Of a stretch of DNA of 5,442 nucleotides, positions 5,105 to 5,442 are shown in pieces. This DNA comes from Spirochaetaceae bacterium (GTDB taxonomy: Bacteria > Spirochaetota > Spirochaetia > Treponematales > Breznakiellaceae): the NCBI GenBank assembly GCA_031258335.1, contig JAIRMY010000147.1:1-5442 (forward strand), written 5' to 3'. Each line of letters begins with the position of its first letter. Position 1 is the stretch's first letter. The translations under genes and the position numbers were made by a program. The notes beneath the pieces are model-generated. The model saw only the letters and a program-made list of their open reading frames with translations. It searched no databases and was not told the DNA's origin.

Positions 5105-5442
5105 GTATTTCCTCCTGCTATTTTTCGCTCCTCCAGCGCCTTCCAGACGCGATCCTTGAACGATTCCTTTGAAAACCGCAAGGCATGGGCTGTAAAGGCT
5201 TCGCGGTTGGAAAAACCCGTCTCGATTTTTTCAAAATGCCTTATCGCCGCGGAAAGAGACTCCGCGTTCTGTTCGTCAAAGAAAATCCCGGTAACGCCTT
5301 CTTTTACCGTTTCAAGGGAACCGCCCTTGCGGTACGCTATCACCGGGCAGCCCGCCGCCGCCGCCTCGATAGGCACAAGCCCCATGTCCTCGACCCCGGG
5401 AAAGAGCCACGCCCTGGCTTCCGACAAAAGCCGCTCCGCCTC
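5101..5442 (-). CDS. GT4-type glycosyltransferase, C-terminal part (5' end outside window)
   Basis: 113 codons enter from the right edge and end at TGA (5103-5101). The visible segment carries the nucleotide-sugar binding part of GT-B fold, family 4 (glycosyl transferases group 1): WLFPGVEDMGLVPIEAAAAG, with the EX7E pair encoded at 5391-5389 and 5367-5365, then CPVIAYRKGGSLETVKEG and TGIFF. The GKGG-like KGGSLETV and FFDEQNAESL segments recall mannosyltransferases of the WbaZ type, so a GDP-sugar donor is possible, but the acceptor cannot be read. It probably works at the cytoplasmic face of the membrane in polysaccharide or glycolipid assembly. An in-frame TTG at 5427 is not the true start, as the frame is open to the edge and the motif-bearing domain is C-terminal. 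It converges on rnc and its stop overlaps the hicB-like remnant. Confidence 0.88.
   Translation of the reverse strand, partial: EAERLLSEARAWLFPGVEDMGLVPIEAAAAGCPVIAYRKGGSLETVKEGVTGIFFDEQNAESLSAAIRHFEKIETGFSNREAFTAHALRFSKESFKDRVWKALEERKIAGGNT

Noticed and set aside
1..5442. CRISPR array, insertion sequence, replication origin or complete toxin-antitoxin pair
   Set aside because: No regularly spaced repeats, transposase, target duplications or DnaA-box cluster were seen by eye, and the only antitoxin-like sequence is a 20-codon remnant without a toxin.

Overview
The window looks like a housekeeping stretch of a spirochaete chromosome, most likely a Treponema of moderately high GC such as the gut-associated treponemes. 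This rests on remembered family resemblance, not a search. The clues are the gene order rpmF-acpP-rnc with no fatty-acid genes between, an acyl carrier protein reading DSLDTYELVYAIEEELGI, a large Maf/DUF115 protein, and a zinc-type L32. Good sigma70-like promoters precede most transcription units.

Layout. Positions 1-1222 (minus) hold a DUF1015 gene that runs off the left edge, with a promoter so close to its ATG that the mRNA may be leaderless. A 110-base gap with a GC hairpin follows, then rpsU (minus, ribosomal protein S21), which starts at TTG behind an 11-base perfect Shine-Dalgarno sequence and has its own promoter. Positions 1615-1842 are non-coding and rich in inverted repeats, including a 12-bp-arm palindrome shaped like a bidirectional terminator just upstream of the next gene. 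Positions 1843-3678 (plus) encode a 611-residue Maf/MptE-like protein, probably involved in flagellin glycosylation. A tRNA-His (GTG) gene follows, whose -35 box overlaps the Maf stop codon. A second strong promoter right after the tRNA drives rpmF (L32), acpP (acyl carrier protein) and rnc (RNase III), a unit joining translation, lipid synthesis and RNA processing.

At the right end a GT4-type glycosyltransferase (minus) enters from beyond the window and converges on rnc. Its stop overlaps (ATGA) the start of what looks like a hicB-type antitoxin gene. That gene has a strong ribosome binding site, but only about 20 codons remain before the sequence becomes the antisense of rnc. I read this as a truncated antitoxin remnant marking a recombination junction at the 3' end of rnc, and it is the most unusual feature here. 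I see no complete new defence system, CRISPR array, insertion sequence or origin.
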